Shown in pieces: positions 21,598 to 31,517 of a DNA stretch of 64,000 nucleotides. Made by a program: the position numbers and the translations under genes. The DNA comes from Spiroplasma endosymbiont of Polydrusus cervinus. GTDB lineage: Bacteria > Bacillota_I > Bacilli_A > Mycoplasmatales > Mycoplasmataceae. The notes under the pieces were generated by a model. It searched no databases. It worked only from the letters and a program-made list of their open reading frames with translations, and was not told the origin of the DNA. The stretch covers positions 124,001-188,000 of the forward strand of contig NZ_OZ026469.1 in the NCBI RefSeq assembly GCF_964019755.1, given 5' to 3'. Within the stretch, counting starts at the first letter, position 1; each line of letters begins with the position of its first letter.

Positions 21598-22365
21598 ATG
21601 GAAACACCATTAAATTATTATGATGAGTTAATTTATGAAATTAAGGAATTAATTAATAATAATAATTATGATGGAGCCTTTATGAAAATTAATGATGAAT
21701 TAATGATGCCTTATGTTCCACAACATATTGAAAAAAAATTAACAACCTTATTAGAAGAAGTTAATGCAAAAATCCGTGAACAAAAATCTAGCGAAACGGC
21801 TGTTTGAACATTAGCAAAAATTAGTGCTATTTTAGCAAATCCACCTAATGAAGAAACACAATTATTAGCTTTTCAATATTTAAAAGATCAAAATTTACGT
21901 CAAATTCTGCCAGTCATTCGTAAATATTTCCTTAATAAAAAGGTTTCTGATTTTGCTAAAATTTATTTATTATATCTTTTAAAAAAACAAGAAATCACTG
22001 AAGTATTTCAAGTTCAAAAAACAAATGGTGTTTTTAATTTAGATCCAACCAAAATTATCCCATATAAAGAGAATGACCAAGTTAAAGTTGTTATGAAATT
22101 ATTAGATCAATGAGTTTATAACGATAATTCTAGTTTATATCATACTTGTTTGTATTTATTAGAAACATATTATTATAATTTATATCCTTATTTTTTAAAA
22201 CATAACGAAACAAGAGAATTAGCGATTGCGATTATATATCAAGGGCATCAGATGTATGGTGAAAACATAACATTACAAGTGTTGGCTGATCAATTTAAAG
22301 TGCAAGACAAAATAGTGAAAAAATATGTTCTTTATTTGGCATTTGCCAATTTACACCACAATTAG
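21598..22365 (+). CDS. DUF3196-like helical protein, C-terminus replaced by IS30 DNA
   Basis: 255 aa. Hydrophilic and probably all-helical; the start METPLNYYDELIYEIKELI and the segment YDGAFMKINDELMMPYVPQ resemble the mollicute DUF3196 family (TPR-like fold, function unknown), recalled rather than tested. Later segments (YYYNLYPYFLKHNETREL, HQMYGENITLQVLADQF) look like helical repeats. TGA is Trp twice. GGAGGAGG is 10 nt before the ATG. At about 22352 the sequence changes into the IS30 transposase tail, so the last residues (HHN) and stop come from the IS. About 30-40 native residues are probably missing. Confidence 0.65.
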
Positions 22366-22598
22366 ACCTTGCTTGGAAAATTTTACATCAAAACAATATT
22401 TTAAAAAAATTTTTTTAAATTAAATTAGTGTTTGTTAAGATTAGTAAAATTTATTTTTTTTGTTGTGTTTAATTTTATAATTTTAAAAATAAATATTAAA
22501 AAAATATTTTTAATTTAATATTTTTTGTGATTATTGTTTTTTATTTTTAATTTATTATAATCTTATTAACTTTTTATGATTTAGTTTTACAGTATACA
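22353..22598 (+). mobile_element. IS30-family fragment, right end
   Basis: From the end of the transposase gene (CACAATTAGACCTTGC) to the right tip at 22598. It separates two convergent host genes and has removed or replaced the 3-prime end of both. Confidence 0.8.
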
Positions 22599-23158
22599 AC
22601 TTGACCTAATCCTTTTTCTTTTCAAATTTTCATCACAGTGTCTTTGCCTTTAGTATTTAAAATATCTTTATATTCTAAATAACGGTCTTGACATTCTTTA
22701 ATTTCTTTTAAAGCTTGGTCTAAGCCACTTCAACCGTTAATTTTAACTTCTTTTTTTTGTAAAGCTTTATATTGTAAAAAGAAGTTTTCAATTTCATCGC
22801 GAATAGCTTGTGGTACATCTTCTAAAGTTTGAATATGATTAAAACGAGGGTCATCGGCAACAACAGCCATTAATTTTGTGTCAATTTCCCCATTATCAAT
22901 CATATTAATTGCTCCTAAAATTCGAACATTAATTTGACAACCTGGTACAGTTGGATAAGTGATTAATGAAATCACATCAAGCGGATCCCCATCTCAGTCT
23001 AATGTATTTTCAATAAAACCATATTCGCCAGGATAAAAGTTAGCACCATATAACACTCGATCTAATATGATTCGTCCCGTTTTAAGATCATATTCGTATT
23101 TATTGCTAGATCCTTTTGGGATTTCAACAACAATTGGTAAAATATTATTTTTACTCAT
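22574..23158 (-). CDS. ppa: Inorganic pyrophosphatase with IS-derived C-terminal residues
   Basis: Hydrolyses pyrophosphate released by biosynthetic reactions. 194 aa as read. The core has [31 protein letters not shown], the metal-binding signature DGDPLDVI and [17 protein letters not shown], all standard for family I. The gene runs to GLGQV at about 22598; from there the IS30 right tip is translated in frame (VYCKTKS) until a TAA inside the tip. The catalytic core is complete, so activity is probably kept. The start has AAGGAAG upstream, and a solo 11 bp tip (TGTATACTGTA) lies 25 bp upstream at 23184. Confidence 0.93.
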
Positions 23159-23246
23159 TATTTTTTCTTCCTTTCATTAATTTTGTATACTGTATCGGGG
23201 GCATTCCATGTTAACACTAGTATTTTTTATTATAATTTTATGCTCC

Positions 23247-23849
23247 CTAATCAATTAGCTTCTCAGAAATTATGGCAACAATCTCTTCTGGTGTTTTATG
23301 ATTGGCATCAATAACTAAAAAATTAAACTTATCTTTTGAACGTTCATATCATTCCTCATACTTCTGGTTCAATAATGTTCAATAAGCGCTACCAACATTT
23401 TGCTCACTAGCACGGCCTCTTTTACTAATTCGCTCCATTGCTATTTCTGGATCAACCCGTAAATAAACAACTAATTCTGGTTTGATATTTTCATCTAAAT
23501 ATAAACTTTGTAATACAACAACAACATAAAATTCTTTATAAACTTTATAGTCGGTCTTATTCATATATCCTAGTTCATACAAAACATCAACAAAAATTGG
23601 GTCTTCTAAAATACTACGATCAAAAATAATATTTGATGTTATTTTTGCTTGTTTTAATTGCTTACTGCGGGCCATAATCATATAAACTTGCATTTTAAAA
23701 GCCATCCCTTTTGGATCAGCATAATACTGATCTAAATATGGATTTTCTTCGACTGGTTCATCCATTACCAGATATTTATGCTTTTCCCCCAACATTTTAC
23801 TAACAGTTGATTTTCCAACTCCAACAACTCCTGCTAATGTAATTCGCAT
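23247..23849 (-). CDS. Deoxynucleoside kinase (dAK/dGK family)
   Basis: Phosphorylates deoxynucleosides for nucleotide salvage, important in mollicutes that lack de novo synthesis. 200 aa. P-loop GVVGVGKST at residues 7-15, then MDEPVEENPYLDQYY, FDRSILEDPIF (the DRS motif) and the arginine-rich lid RISKRGRASE. These fit the Dck/dGK family; whether it prefers dA, dG or dC cannot be read from the sequence. The C-terminus includes two TGA Trp codons (YWTLLNQKYEEWYERSK). AAAGGAGAG lies before the ATG. It is followed by rluB upstream in the same direction, 17 nt away, so probably cotranscribed. Confidence 0.9.
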
Positions 23850-23865
23850 TGTTTTTTTCTCTCCT

Positions 23866-24609
23866 TTATTTTGTTTTTAAATGTGATGCTATTCCAAAAA
23901 AACGTTTAATCTCTTTCGGTTTTAAATAACGTCATTCACCAGGTTTTAATGCTTCATCTAATTGTAAAAAACCAATTGCAACGCGTTTTAATTTAATAAC
24001 TTCATGTCCAATCGCTTGAATCATTTTTTTAACTTGATGCTTTCGTCCTTCATGAATTGTCAATAAAAGAATGGAAGCATCCTTTGTTTCTTCGTATTTT
24101 ATTAATTTTGCTTGCGCTTGACTTGTTATAATTCCTGGCTCAATTTCAACGCCAGCTGCTAACTGTTGTAATTCTTGTTTTGTAAGATAACGAGAAACTA
24201 ATACATGATATGTCTTATTAATAATATGACTTGGGTGCGTAATAATATTAGTAAATTCCCCATCATTAGTCAATAGTAAAAGACCACTAGTATCATAGTC
24301 TAATCGTCCGACTGGATAAATTCGTTGTGGTACCCCTTTAATATAACTTAACACCATTTTTCGATGTTGAGGGTCATGCATTGTTGAAACACAATTACGG
24401 GGCTTATTTAACATTAAATAAACCTTACTTGAATTTTCATCAGTAAGGATTTTATTATCAATCTGAATTTGATCATATTTATCGATTTTTGTTCCTAATG
24501 TTATCACAATAACATTATTAACTTTAACTCGACCCTGTGTAATTAATTCTTCTGCTTTTCGGCGTGAACAATAACCTTTTGCAGCAATAACTTTTTGTAA
24601 TCGTTCCAT
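23866..24609 (-). CDS. rluB: Pseudouridine synthase of the RsuA/RluB family
   Basis: Modifies a uridine in rRNA (23S for RluB). 247 aa. The N-terminal S4 RNA-binding domain (RLQKVIAAKGYCSRRKAEELI) is followed by the catalytic motif GRLDYDTSGLLLLTNDG with the nucleophilic aspartate and by LTIHEGRKHQVKKM. RluB is favoured over RsuA by its usual position next to scpB, but sequence alone does not decide. The ATG overlaps the scpB stop (TAATG), showing tight coupling. One TGA Trp near the C-terminus. Confidence 0.9.
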
Positions 24610-25157
24610 TATTTAAATAAATCCTGTTCATTATCCACCACAGTTTCTTTAATTTGTGGCAGCTCCGATAAAGAAGTTAAATTAAAAGCTTTTAAAAATT
24701 CTTCGGTAATGTGATAAGTCATTGGTTTCCCTGGTAATTCACTTTTTCCAGCTTCATCAATTAAATCACGAGCGCGTAATTTGGCAATAACACTATCTGA
24801 ATTAACACCACGTAATTCTTCAATTTCTGGTTTACTAATTGGTCCCCGATATGCAACAATAGCTAATGTTTCTAATGCTGCTTGTGATAATCGTGCTTCC
24901 ATTTTATTATTAGCTAATTTTAAATAAAATTGGTAATATTCTTGTTTCGTTGTTAAACGATATTTATCCGCAAAAGGCGTTATTGTCAACCCTCGCTGCT
25001 CATTAGTTTGATATTTTGTTTGTAATTTTGTTAAAACTTCTTCACATTCAACAACAGAAATTTCAAGAATATAAGCGATTTCTTTTAAACTAATTCCTTC
25101 ATCGCCCCTAATAAATAAGAGCCCCTCTAAAACAGCCATTTTTTTATTTACATTCAT
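24609..25157 (-). CDS. scpB: Segregation and condensation protein B
   Basis: Partner of ScpA and SMC in chromosome condensation. 182 aa with two winged-helix regions. Recognisable segments: EGLLFIRGDEGISLKEIAYIL, LSQAALETLAIVAYRGPISKPEIEELRGV and LIDEAGKSELPGKP, all typical of ScpB. It starts 5 nt after the scpA stop and overlaps rluB by one base. Length normal. Confidence 0.96.
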   Translation of the reverse strand: MNVNKKMAVLEGLLFIRGDEGISLKEIAYILEISVVECEEVLTKLQTKYQTNEQRGLTITPFADKYRLTTKQEYYQFYLKLANNKMEARLSQAALETLAIVAYRGPISKPEIEELRGVNSDSVIAKLRARDLIDEAGKSELPGKPMTYHITEEFLKAFNLTSLSELPQIKETVVDNEQDLFK

Positions 25158-25162
25158 TAATC

Positions 25163-25924
25163 TTAATTCCCCTCTTTCTGTAAATATGGTCTAATATAAA
25201 TTTCTTCTAAATGGTGGTATTGCTCAATTTCAATTTTTTGGTGCCGAGCTAAATCTAACAACGCAATAAAACAAGCAATAAAAACTTGCAATGATAACGT
25301 AAAATTACCTAATAATTCTTCTAATGTCCATTCTTTATCATCTTGGGCTAATAAAGCCATAATGCGCTCAGCCATTTCCTCTGGTGAAAATTCAGTAATA
25401 ACAACTTTTGATTCTAACGGTTTTGTTGCATTAACTCGTTCTAACATTTTTAAAAAACTATTCGTTAATTTATCAATATTAATTTTGGGTGATAATAGTA
25501 AATCCTCGTCTTTAATGGGATTACCCTTAATAATTGTCCGTGGTTTTGATAAATAACGAATTCCTTCTTGATGCTGATCTTTGAAATATTGACTAACTTC
25601 TTTAATTTTTTTATATTCTAATAAACGACTAATTAACTCATTCCGGGCATCTTTTTCATAATTATCATCAATTTTAACTTCTTCTTTTGGTAACACTAAC
25701 TTTGTTTTTGTTTCCACTAAATAACTTGCCATTGTTAAATATTCCGAGGCAATTTCAATATTTAATTGTTCCATGGCCCCAATATATGCTAAAAATTGGT
25801 CAGTAATTTCTGTTAACTTAATTGTAAAAAGATCCATTTCTTTTTCCTTAACTAAATGTAACAACAAATCTAATGGTCCTGAAAAATTATCAAGTTTTAC
25901 TTCATAACGCGGTAAATGTAACAT
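25163..25924 (-). CDS. scpA: Segregation and condensation protein A
   Basis: Kleisin subunit that bridges the SMC heads. 253 aa. N-terminal YEVKLDNFSGPLDLLLHLVKEKEMD is the conserved kleisin beginning; IEIASEYLTMASYLVETKTKLVLP is the following ScpA signature. The C-terminal winged helix is short. First gene of the scpA-scpB-rluB-kinase set. GGGAGAG is just before the ATG. The 115 bp upstream contain no other gene. Confidence 0.96.
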   Translation of the reverse strand: MLHLPRYEVKLDNFSGPLDLLLHLVKEKEMDLFTIKLTEITDQFLAYIGAMEQLNIEIASEYLTMASYLVETKTKLVLPKEEVKIDDNYEKDARNELISRLLEYKKIKEVSQYFKDQHQEGIRYLSKPRTIIKGNPIKDEDLLLSPKINIDKLTNSFLKMLERVNATKPLESKVVITEFSPEEMAERIMALLAQDDKEWTLEELLGNFTLSLQVFIACFIALLDLARHQKIEIEQYHHLEEIYIRPYLQKEGN

Positions 25925-26027
25925 TATTATTTCTCTCCCATTTTCATTTTCTTAGTTAATAAGACCGCTATTTTTAAAAAAATTAAAGTCATTAAAACAA
26001 AAAAGTGATTAACTTAAAGCATGACTT

Positions 26028-27347
26028 TTACTGAATTATTTCATAAACTAACTCTTCTTCTTGTGGTTTTGTTGCAACAATCCGGAAAGTCCGTTTTGCT
26101 CAATTATAAACTGGGGTCGTAATATACCGATTAGTATATAATGTCATTATAACCTCATCCTTGGCTACTTCCTCGCCGGCTTTTTTATTTAAATAAATTC
26201 CTGCATGATAGTCAATTGTTTCTTCCTTAGTATTACGCCCAACTCCTAAACGCCCAGCTAATAATCCTAATTAATTAGTATCAATAATTTCCATAAAGCC
26301 AGCTTGGTTGGCTTTAATTTCAATAATATTTTTTACTTTTAAAATATCTTTTAAAGGTAAATTATTATCAATAAAACTTAAATCTCCTCCTGCACTTTAA
26401 CAAAAGAACGGAAGCAATTTAATGGTTCTTTAGTTTTTAATTTTTCCTGACAAGCTTGAACTGCCGATGGCAAATCATTAAAAAGACCTGCTTGGGTTAA
26501 GGGTTAAACTTAAAGCCGCAGCTTCACAAACAATATAATTTAAATCATCCGGTCCTTGTCCTTGCAATGTTTGTAATGCTTCATAAATTTCAATCGCATT
26601 ACCAATTGTTCGCCCTAATGATTGGGTCATATTCGTAATTTCAGCGGCAATTTTCTTGTTAAATTTAATCCCTAATTCAACCATAATTTGGTCTAATTTA
26701 CGAGCATCAGAAATTGTTTTCATAAAAGCACCGTTTCCACATTTAACATCTAGGGCAATGCCACCCCCACCAGTTGCAATTTTTTACACATAATACTGGT
26801 AGCCACTAATGGTAATGAATCAACCGTCCCCGTTACATCCCGTAAAGCATAAATTTTTTTATCCGCAGGTACTAGATTATCTGACTGGGCCATGATTGAT
26901 AAATTTATTTTATTAATAATATCCTGAAATTCAACAAAAGAAAGTTCAACTTTAAAACCAGGAATACTTTCTAGTTTATCAATTGTTCCCCCTGTTTGTC
27001 CTAATCCCCATCCTGACATTTTCGCTACTTTTAACCCAAAAGCAACCACTAACGGCCCATAAATTAAGCTAACTTTATCACACCAACCCCGCGCCTGACG
27101 AATGTTTATCAACTTTAAAACCTGGGATCCCACTTAAATCATATACTTCCCCAGATTCAATCATTGCTTCGATTAAAAACAAAATTTCGGAAATTGACAT
27201 TGACTGAAAATAAATTGCCATTAAAAAAGCTGAAATTTGATAATCAGGAATAATCCCTGTCGTATAACCTTTAATAACAAAGTTAATTTCTTCACATAAT
27301 AATTCTTGTCCATTTTTCTTTTTATCAATTAATTGTAAAATATTCAC
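26028..27347 (-). pseudogene. Pyrimidine-nucleoside phosphorylase, heavily frameshifted
   Basis: Would split thymidine, uridine or deoxyuridine to base and (deoxy)ribose-1-phosphate. N-terminus MNILQLIDKKKNGQEL...FVIKGYTTG, then VDKHSSG, DKVSLIYGPLVVAFGLKVAKMSG, GQTGGTIDKLESIPG, and later DVKCGNGAFMKT identify the family. The reading frame breaks near 27090 (two dinucleotide gains, CG and GT), near 26785 (one A lost in an A run), near 26505, and near 26393. A TAA codon (DTN then LGLL) at about 26275 adds a nonsense mutation. At least four frameshifts and one stop make this a true pseudogene rather than a sequencing slip. Without it, pyrimidine nucleoside breakdown through this enzyme is lost unless another copy exists. 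Confidence 0.88.
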
Positions 27348-27366
27348 TATTAGATACCTTCTTTTT

Positions 27367-28158
27367 TTAAGTATTTTTTTTCTTTAATGAAGCTTTATAT
27401 TCAATATAAGCTTTTTTATGATCCACATCTTGATATTGCTCAATTCCTTTTTGAATAATTTGTTTAACATTATTAGCAATTAACTCCGTTGGTTTTGTCA
27501 TAAATGTATCGGGTTTAATTGGTTTATGAAACACAACATGCACATACTTCTTCCCACGTTTTTTAAATTTTTTATTAAAAATTAGATAAGAATTGACAAT
27601 TGAAACAGGAATAATTGGTGCATGAGCTTTTTGGGCAATTTTAAAACTTCCCGCATGGAATTCACCAATTTCTTGGCTAGGATTACGTGTTCCCTCGGGA
27701 AAAACAACCATTGTTCGCGGTACACGAATTAAGTCATTAGCTTCTTTAATAACTTCTAGGGCTTGACGAGGATTTTCACGGTCTAAAAATAAAACATCAA
27801 TTAATGTTAAAAAATTCTTATATGGCCGATCATTTGCTAATTCTTTTTTAGCAATAAAAGCACATGGCGCTATTTTATTAAAATCATTTAAAGCATACAA
27901 TAACACTGGATCAACATTTGACTGATGATTTGCAATCATTAAACAACCTTTATCAATTCAATTATCCCGATCATGGGCAATTATTTTAACATCATATACT
28001 CATAACATATAACGTGTTCGTTTTTGCAATCAATGATAACGATATTCTTCTGAAACAATATTTGGATCATGTTTAATCTTTTTACTAATACTTCTTGCCT
28101 TAGTAATTGTTCGCAAAAATCTTGGTCATGTTAGAATAATTTTTCAAATATTTACCAT
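27367..28158 (-). CDS. plsC: 1-acyl-sn-glycerol-3-phosphate acyltransferase PlsC
   Basis: Adds the second acyl chain to make phosphatidic acid; it works after PlsY, also in this window. 263 aa. The HX4D motif is seen in NHQSNVDP, followed by FIAKKELAN, LDRENPRQALEVI and FPEGTRNPSQEIGEFHAGSF, the standard acyltransferase blocks. The N-terminus has weak membrane-associating segments with several TGA Trp codons. The start at 28158 is one base before the folA stop region, so the genes are coupled. Identification firm. Confidence 0.92.
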
Positions 28159-28159
28159 T

Positions 28160-28642
28160 TTAATTTTGTTCCTTTCTCTTATAATATTTTATTACAAATT
28201 GTTGATATTCGGCTGTTTTAATTAACGTAAATTGTATTAAATCAAATTTCGGAAAATAAGTATCTCCTTTGTAATTTCCTTTAATATAACTAATAATTAA
28301 TTCATCAGCAACTGGTAATGTTACCTGATAAATCTGTTTACCCCCACAAATATAAATATCCTCTGTTGGCTTTTGATAATAAAAATTAATAATTGCTGAT
28401 AAATCAGTTACCACTTTAACATCCGGATGGTTAATTTGATAATCTGGTTGGGTTGTTAAAACTAATGTTTTGCGGTTTAGAAGCAGATGACCAATTCCTT
28501 CATAAGTTAAACGCCCAAATAAAATTGTTTGTCCACGAGTTGTTGCTTTAAAATGTTGCAATTCTTCATTGATATGTCATGGTAATCGATTATTTTTCCC
28601 AATTAAATTATTTTTATCCATTGCTCATAATAACTTAATCAT
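28160..28642 (-). CDS. folA: Dihydrofolate reductase
   Basis: Reduces dihydrofolate to tetrahydrofolate using NADPH. 160 aa. N-terminus LLWAMDKNNLIGKNNRLPWHI is characteristic, followed by FKATTRGQTILFGRLTYEGIG and IYICGGKQIYQV with the conserved GG of the cofactor site. TGA is Trp in the active-site LPW. It overlaps thyA by one base (TAATG), a functional pairing since ThyA produces dihydrofolate. Confidence 0.95.
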
Positions 28643-29511
28643 TATACTGCAACAGTTCCTTTAATCAATGGGGCTGGGTCATAATCCACCAGTGAGATAT
28701 CTTCAAATTTAAAATCAAATAAGGAAGTAATTGCTGGATTTAATTTTAAAGTTGGTAATTTTCGTGGTGTTCGTGTTAATTGTTCTTTAATTTGATCAAA
28801 ATGATTTTTATAAATATGATAATCCCCAAAAGTATGGACAAAATCGCCAACGTCTAAACCAACAACTTGGGCAATCAAATGAGTTAATAAAGCATAATTG
28901 GCAATATTAAAAGGAACACCTAAAAAAACATCAGCACTACGTTGATATAATTGACAACTCAATTTATTATCTTTTGAAACATAAAATTGCATCAAAGTAT
29001 GGCATGGTGGCAAAGCCATTTCATCAACTTCCGTTGGATTTCAAGCACTAATAATATGACGACGAGAATAAGGATTCTTTTTTAAATTCGTTAGTAATTT
29101 TGCTAACTGGTCCACTCTATCAAAGTTTCGTCATTGTTTCCCATATACTGGTCCTAAATCACCAAACTCCGCAGCAAAATTTGGATCAGTCTTAATTTTT
29201 TCTACAAATTCAGCTAATGTTTCATGATTATATTTTGCTGATGCTTTATATTTTTCATATGGTCATTCATTTCAAATTCGAATATCATGATCAACCAAAT
29301 ATTTAATATTAGTATCGCCTTTAATAAATCATAGCAATTCATAAACAACTGATTTAAAATGAACTTTTTTTGTTGTTAAAATTGGAAAACCTTCTTTTAA
29401 ATTAAAGCGCATTTGATAACCAAAAGCAGAAATTGTTCCAGTGTTTGTCCGATCATCTTTTTCTTGCCCATGCTCTAAAATAAAACGAGCCATTTTATGA
29501 TATTGTTCCAT
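28642..29511 (-). CDS. thyA: Thymidylate synthase
   Basis: Methylates dUMP to dTMP with methylenetetrahydrofolate. 289 aa. Contains [18 protein letters not shown], the central [11 protein letters not shown], the catalytic cysteine in [12 protein letters not shown] (Cys170) and [19 protein letters not shown]; the last residues KGTVAV are the typical family C-terminus. Several TGA codons are Trp. AGGGTG is 5 nt before the ATG. Upstream, an IS30 right-end fragment begins 105 bp away. Confidence 0.96.
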
Positions 29512-29616
29512 CCTTTTCACCCTATTTTCTATTCTCACATACTTAAATCTTACCTTATTTAAAAATAAAATCATATGAAAAAATAAAAAAATTCTTAACA
29601 AGATTATTTTTTTATG

Positions 29617-29670
29617 TGTATACTGTAAAACTAAATCATAAAAAGTTAATAAAATTATAACAAATTAAAA
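29617..29670 (-). mobile_element. IS30-family right-end fragment
   Basis: About 54 bp from the right tip (TGTATACTGTAAAAC) inward, then a break into unrelated viral-like DNA. Confidence 0.65.
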
Positions 29671-29876
29671 AACTAACATCAATTTATTAGTTTTTGCTTT
29701 ATATTTAAAATAACTCTGAACTGCTTTAAATGCTTGGGTGTAGAGTTACTGATTTATATAGCTGTTAATAACCCCAAACACACCTTAACGTTATTATAAA
29801 CGTATATAACTGTCCTTGCGGACAAGTTATATTTTATCACATTTTCTTTCTTTTCAAGAAGAATAACAAATGTAAA
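29671..29876. other. Structured noncoding stretch downstream of gene fragment
   Basis: No gene. Contains a GC-richer hairpin (AACTGTCC-TTGC-GGACAAGTT, about 29805-29830) and GTAACTC/GAGTTAC-type complementarity near 29690-29750. Lies directly 3-prime of the fragment at 29877. It could be a terminator or the remains of a viral replication region. Confidence 0.4.
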
Positions 29877-30112
29877 TTATTCTAACTCTAATAGATCAGC
29901 AACAACAAAGTTCCCAATTAAATAATTCGATACGGTTCCATACTTATCAGAAATAACTAATTTAACACCAATGATTTGTTTAATTGGTAAAATTGGTAAG
30001 TTTTCAAAAAGATTATCGTTACTCTTAACAACGGGACGGTCATCAACAAAATGCTTTGTTCACTTTTCTGAATCTCATACTGTGAAAGCTAATGTAATTT
30101 TTGCATTGGAAC
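29877..30112 (-). pseudogene. 3-prime fragment of an unidentified gene, possibly viral
   Basis: About 78 codons, open to a TAA at 29877. Reads SNAKITLAFTVWDSEKW, then VVKSNDNLFENLPILPIKQ, IGVKLVISDKYGTVSNY and FVVADLLELE, with TGA as Trp. The 5-prime end is cut by an IS30 left tip at 30113. Not recognised; the beta-rich pattern would fit a single-stranded DNA binding or virion protein, and the surroundings suggest plectrovirus origin, but this is inference. Confidence 0.4.
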
Positions 30113-30167
30113 TGTAAATTGTAAATACCAAATCATAAAAAATTAACTTAAAAAAGTTAACTAAATT
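30113..30167 (+). mobile_element. IS30-family left-end fragment
   Basis: Left tip TGTAAATTGTAAATACC and the following small inverted repeat (TTAACTT...AAGTTAA), cut by IS3 copy D. Confidence 0.65.
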
Positions 30168-31396
30168 TAGACTGCACCCTGTTTAGTAAGTATTAATAAA
30201 AAGGTTTACAAACTTTCATTTATTATATATTTTTCTTTTTGGTTTGAATATCATTTATTTCATTTTTTAACATCATTAATATATTCATTATGAGATTTAT
30301 AATTTTTATTATGGATTGTTCCTTTTTTAAGTAATGAATGAAAACTTTCAATAATAATGTTGTCTGCATAATGATAATTTTTACCCATTGAAATTATAAT
30401 TTTGTTATCTAAACATTTACTATTGTAATCTTTAGATGTATATTGATATCCGTGATCTGAATGAATTATTATTTTATTTAAATCTTTTTTTATTTTTTTA
30501 ATTTTATTAATTGCATCATTTAAATTATCAATTACAAGTTTGTTATTATTAAATTTTGATCATTTTACATCAATAATTTCTTTAGTATATCCATCAAGTA
30601 TTGTTGATTGATAATGTTTTTTACCATTTCAAATTAAATAAGTTACATCAGTAAATAAAATTGAAAATCTTTCTTTAATATCATTAAAATTACGATTTAC
30701 TAAATCAGGATATTTAATTATATTTTTATTTCTATTTTGTTTTATTAATATTTTTCTACGCATACGCTTTACATATTCAGCTTGAATATTATTTTCTTTC
30801 ATAATTCGCAATACTTTCTTAGCATTATAAATAATGCCATAATCTTCTTTTAAATATTTGGTAATTCGACGATAACCAAATTGTTTTAAATTTTCTTCAT
30901 AGACTTTTACAATATTTTTTAATGATTCGCTATCCTTACCATTACTTGAATAATTTTTATATTTATCTCAATAACTACGCTTTAAATCTGTTATATCAAG
31001 TAATAAATTTAGTGGATATTTATTAATGTTTTCTTTGATAAAAGATACAATTTTTCTTTTATTTAATTGTAAAAGTCATGAAGCTTTTTTAGTAATTCAT
31101 ACCTAACTTTGTAATAGTTTAAATCTCTTTTTTCAAATGATTCTTTTGGACCTTTATTGGTGTTTAAAATTCCTTTCTTAAAATTTTCATACCATGAAGC
31201 AACAGTTTTTTTATTAATTTGATATTTTTTTGCAATAAAACTTATACTATTATTTTTAACCTCTTGTACTATCATTTTTCGAAAATATGCTGTATATTTA
31301 TTAAATTTTTGTCCTTTTCTTGCCATATAAAAATGCACCTCCTTTAAAGTTTAGCAAAGACTTTTTTTCTTTACTTACTTTTTTGGGTGCAGTCTA
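30168..31396 (-). mobile_element. IS3-family element (TAGACTGCACCC type), copy D, complete
   Basis: 1229 bp with both ends: TAGACTGCACCC at 30168 and GGGTGCAGTCTA at 31396. Same length as copy H at 58556-59784. A second right end (31397-31445) follows directly. Confidence 0.9.
30206..31338 (-). CDS. IS3-family transposase orfA-orfB, copy D
   Basis: orfA 31063-31338 (probable real start MARKGQ, 12 nt inside) encodes the DNA-binding part with IAKKYQINKKTVASWY. orfB lies in the -1 frame, reached through the A6G heptamer AAAAAAG near 31085, and ends at about 30206. DDE residues are in LFTDVTYLIW, HSDHGYQYTSKDY and IIIESFHSLLKK. IS150-type layout. Both frames appear open, so this is one of two copies likely to be active. 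AAAGGAGGTG precedes orfA. Confidence 0.87.
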
Positions 31397-31445
31397 AAGT
31401 TTAGCAAAGACTTTTTTCTTTACTTACTTTTTTGGGTGCAGTCTA
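31397..31445. repeat. Second IS3 right end after copy D
   Basis: AAGTTTAGCAAAGAC...GGGTGCAGTCTA, 49 bp, one base shorter in its T run than the first right end. Remnant of an older copy into whose end copy D inserted. Confidence 0.8.
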
Positions 31446-31517
31446 TAATAATACTTATTCTCCTTTTTCTTATATATAAATTTAACCTTTATTATTGCAT
31501 AATACAAGGATATTTTT

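Noticed and set aside
29671-29876. Riboswitch or T-box candidate
   Set aside because: Hairpins are present but I see no conserved T-box or purine riboswitch core, and it lies after a gene fragment rather than before a gene.
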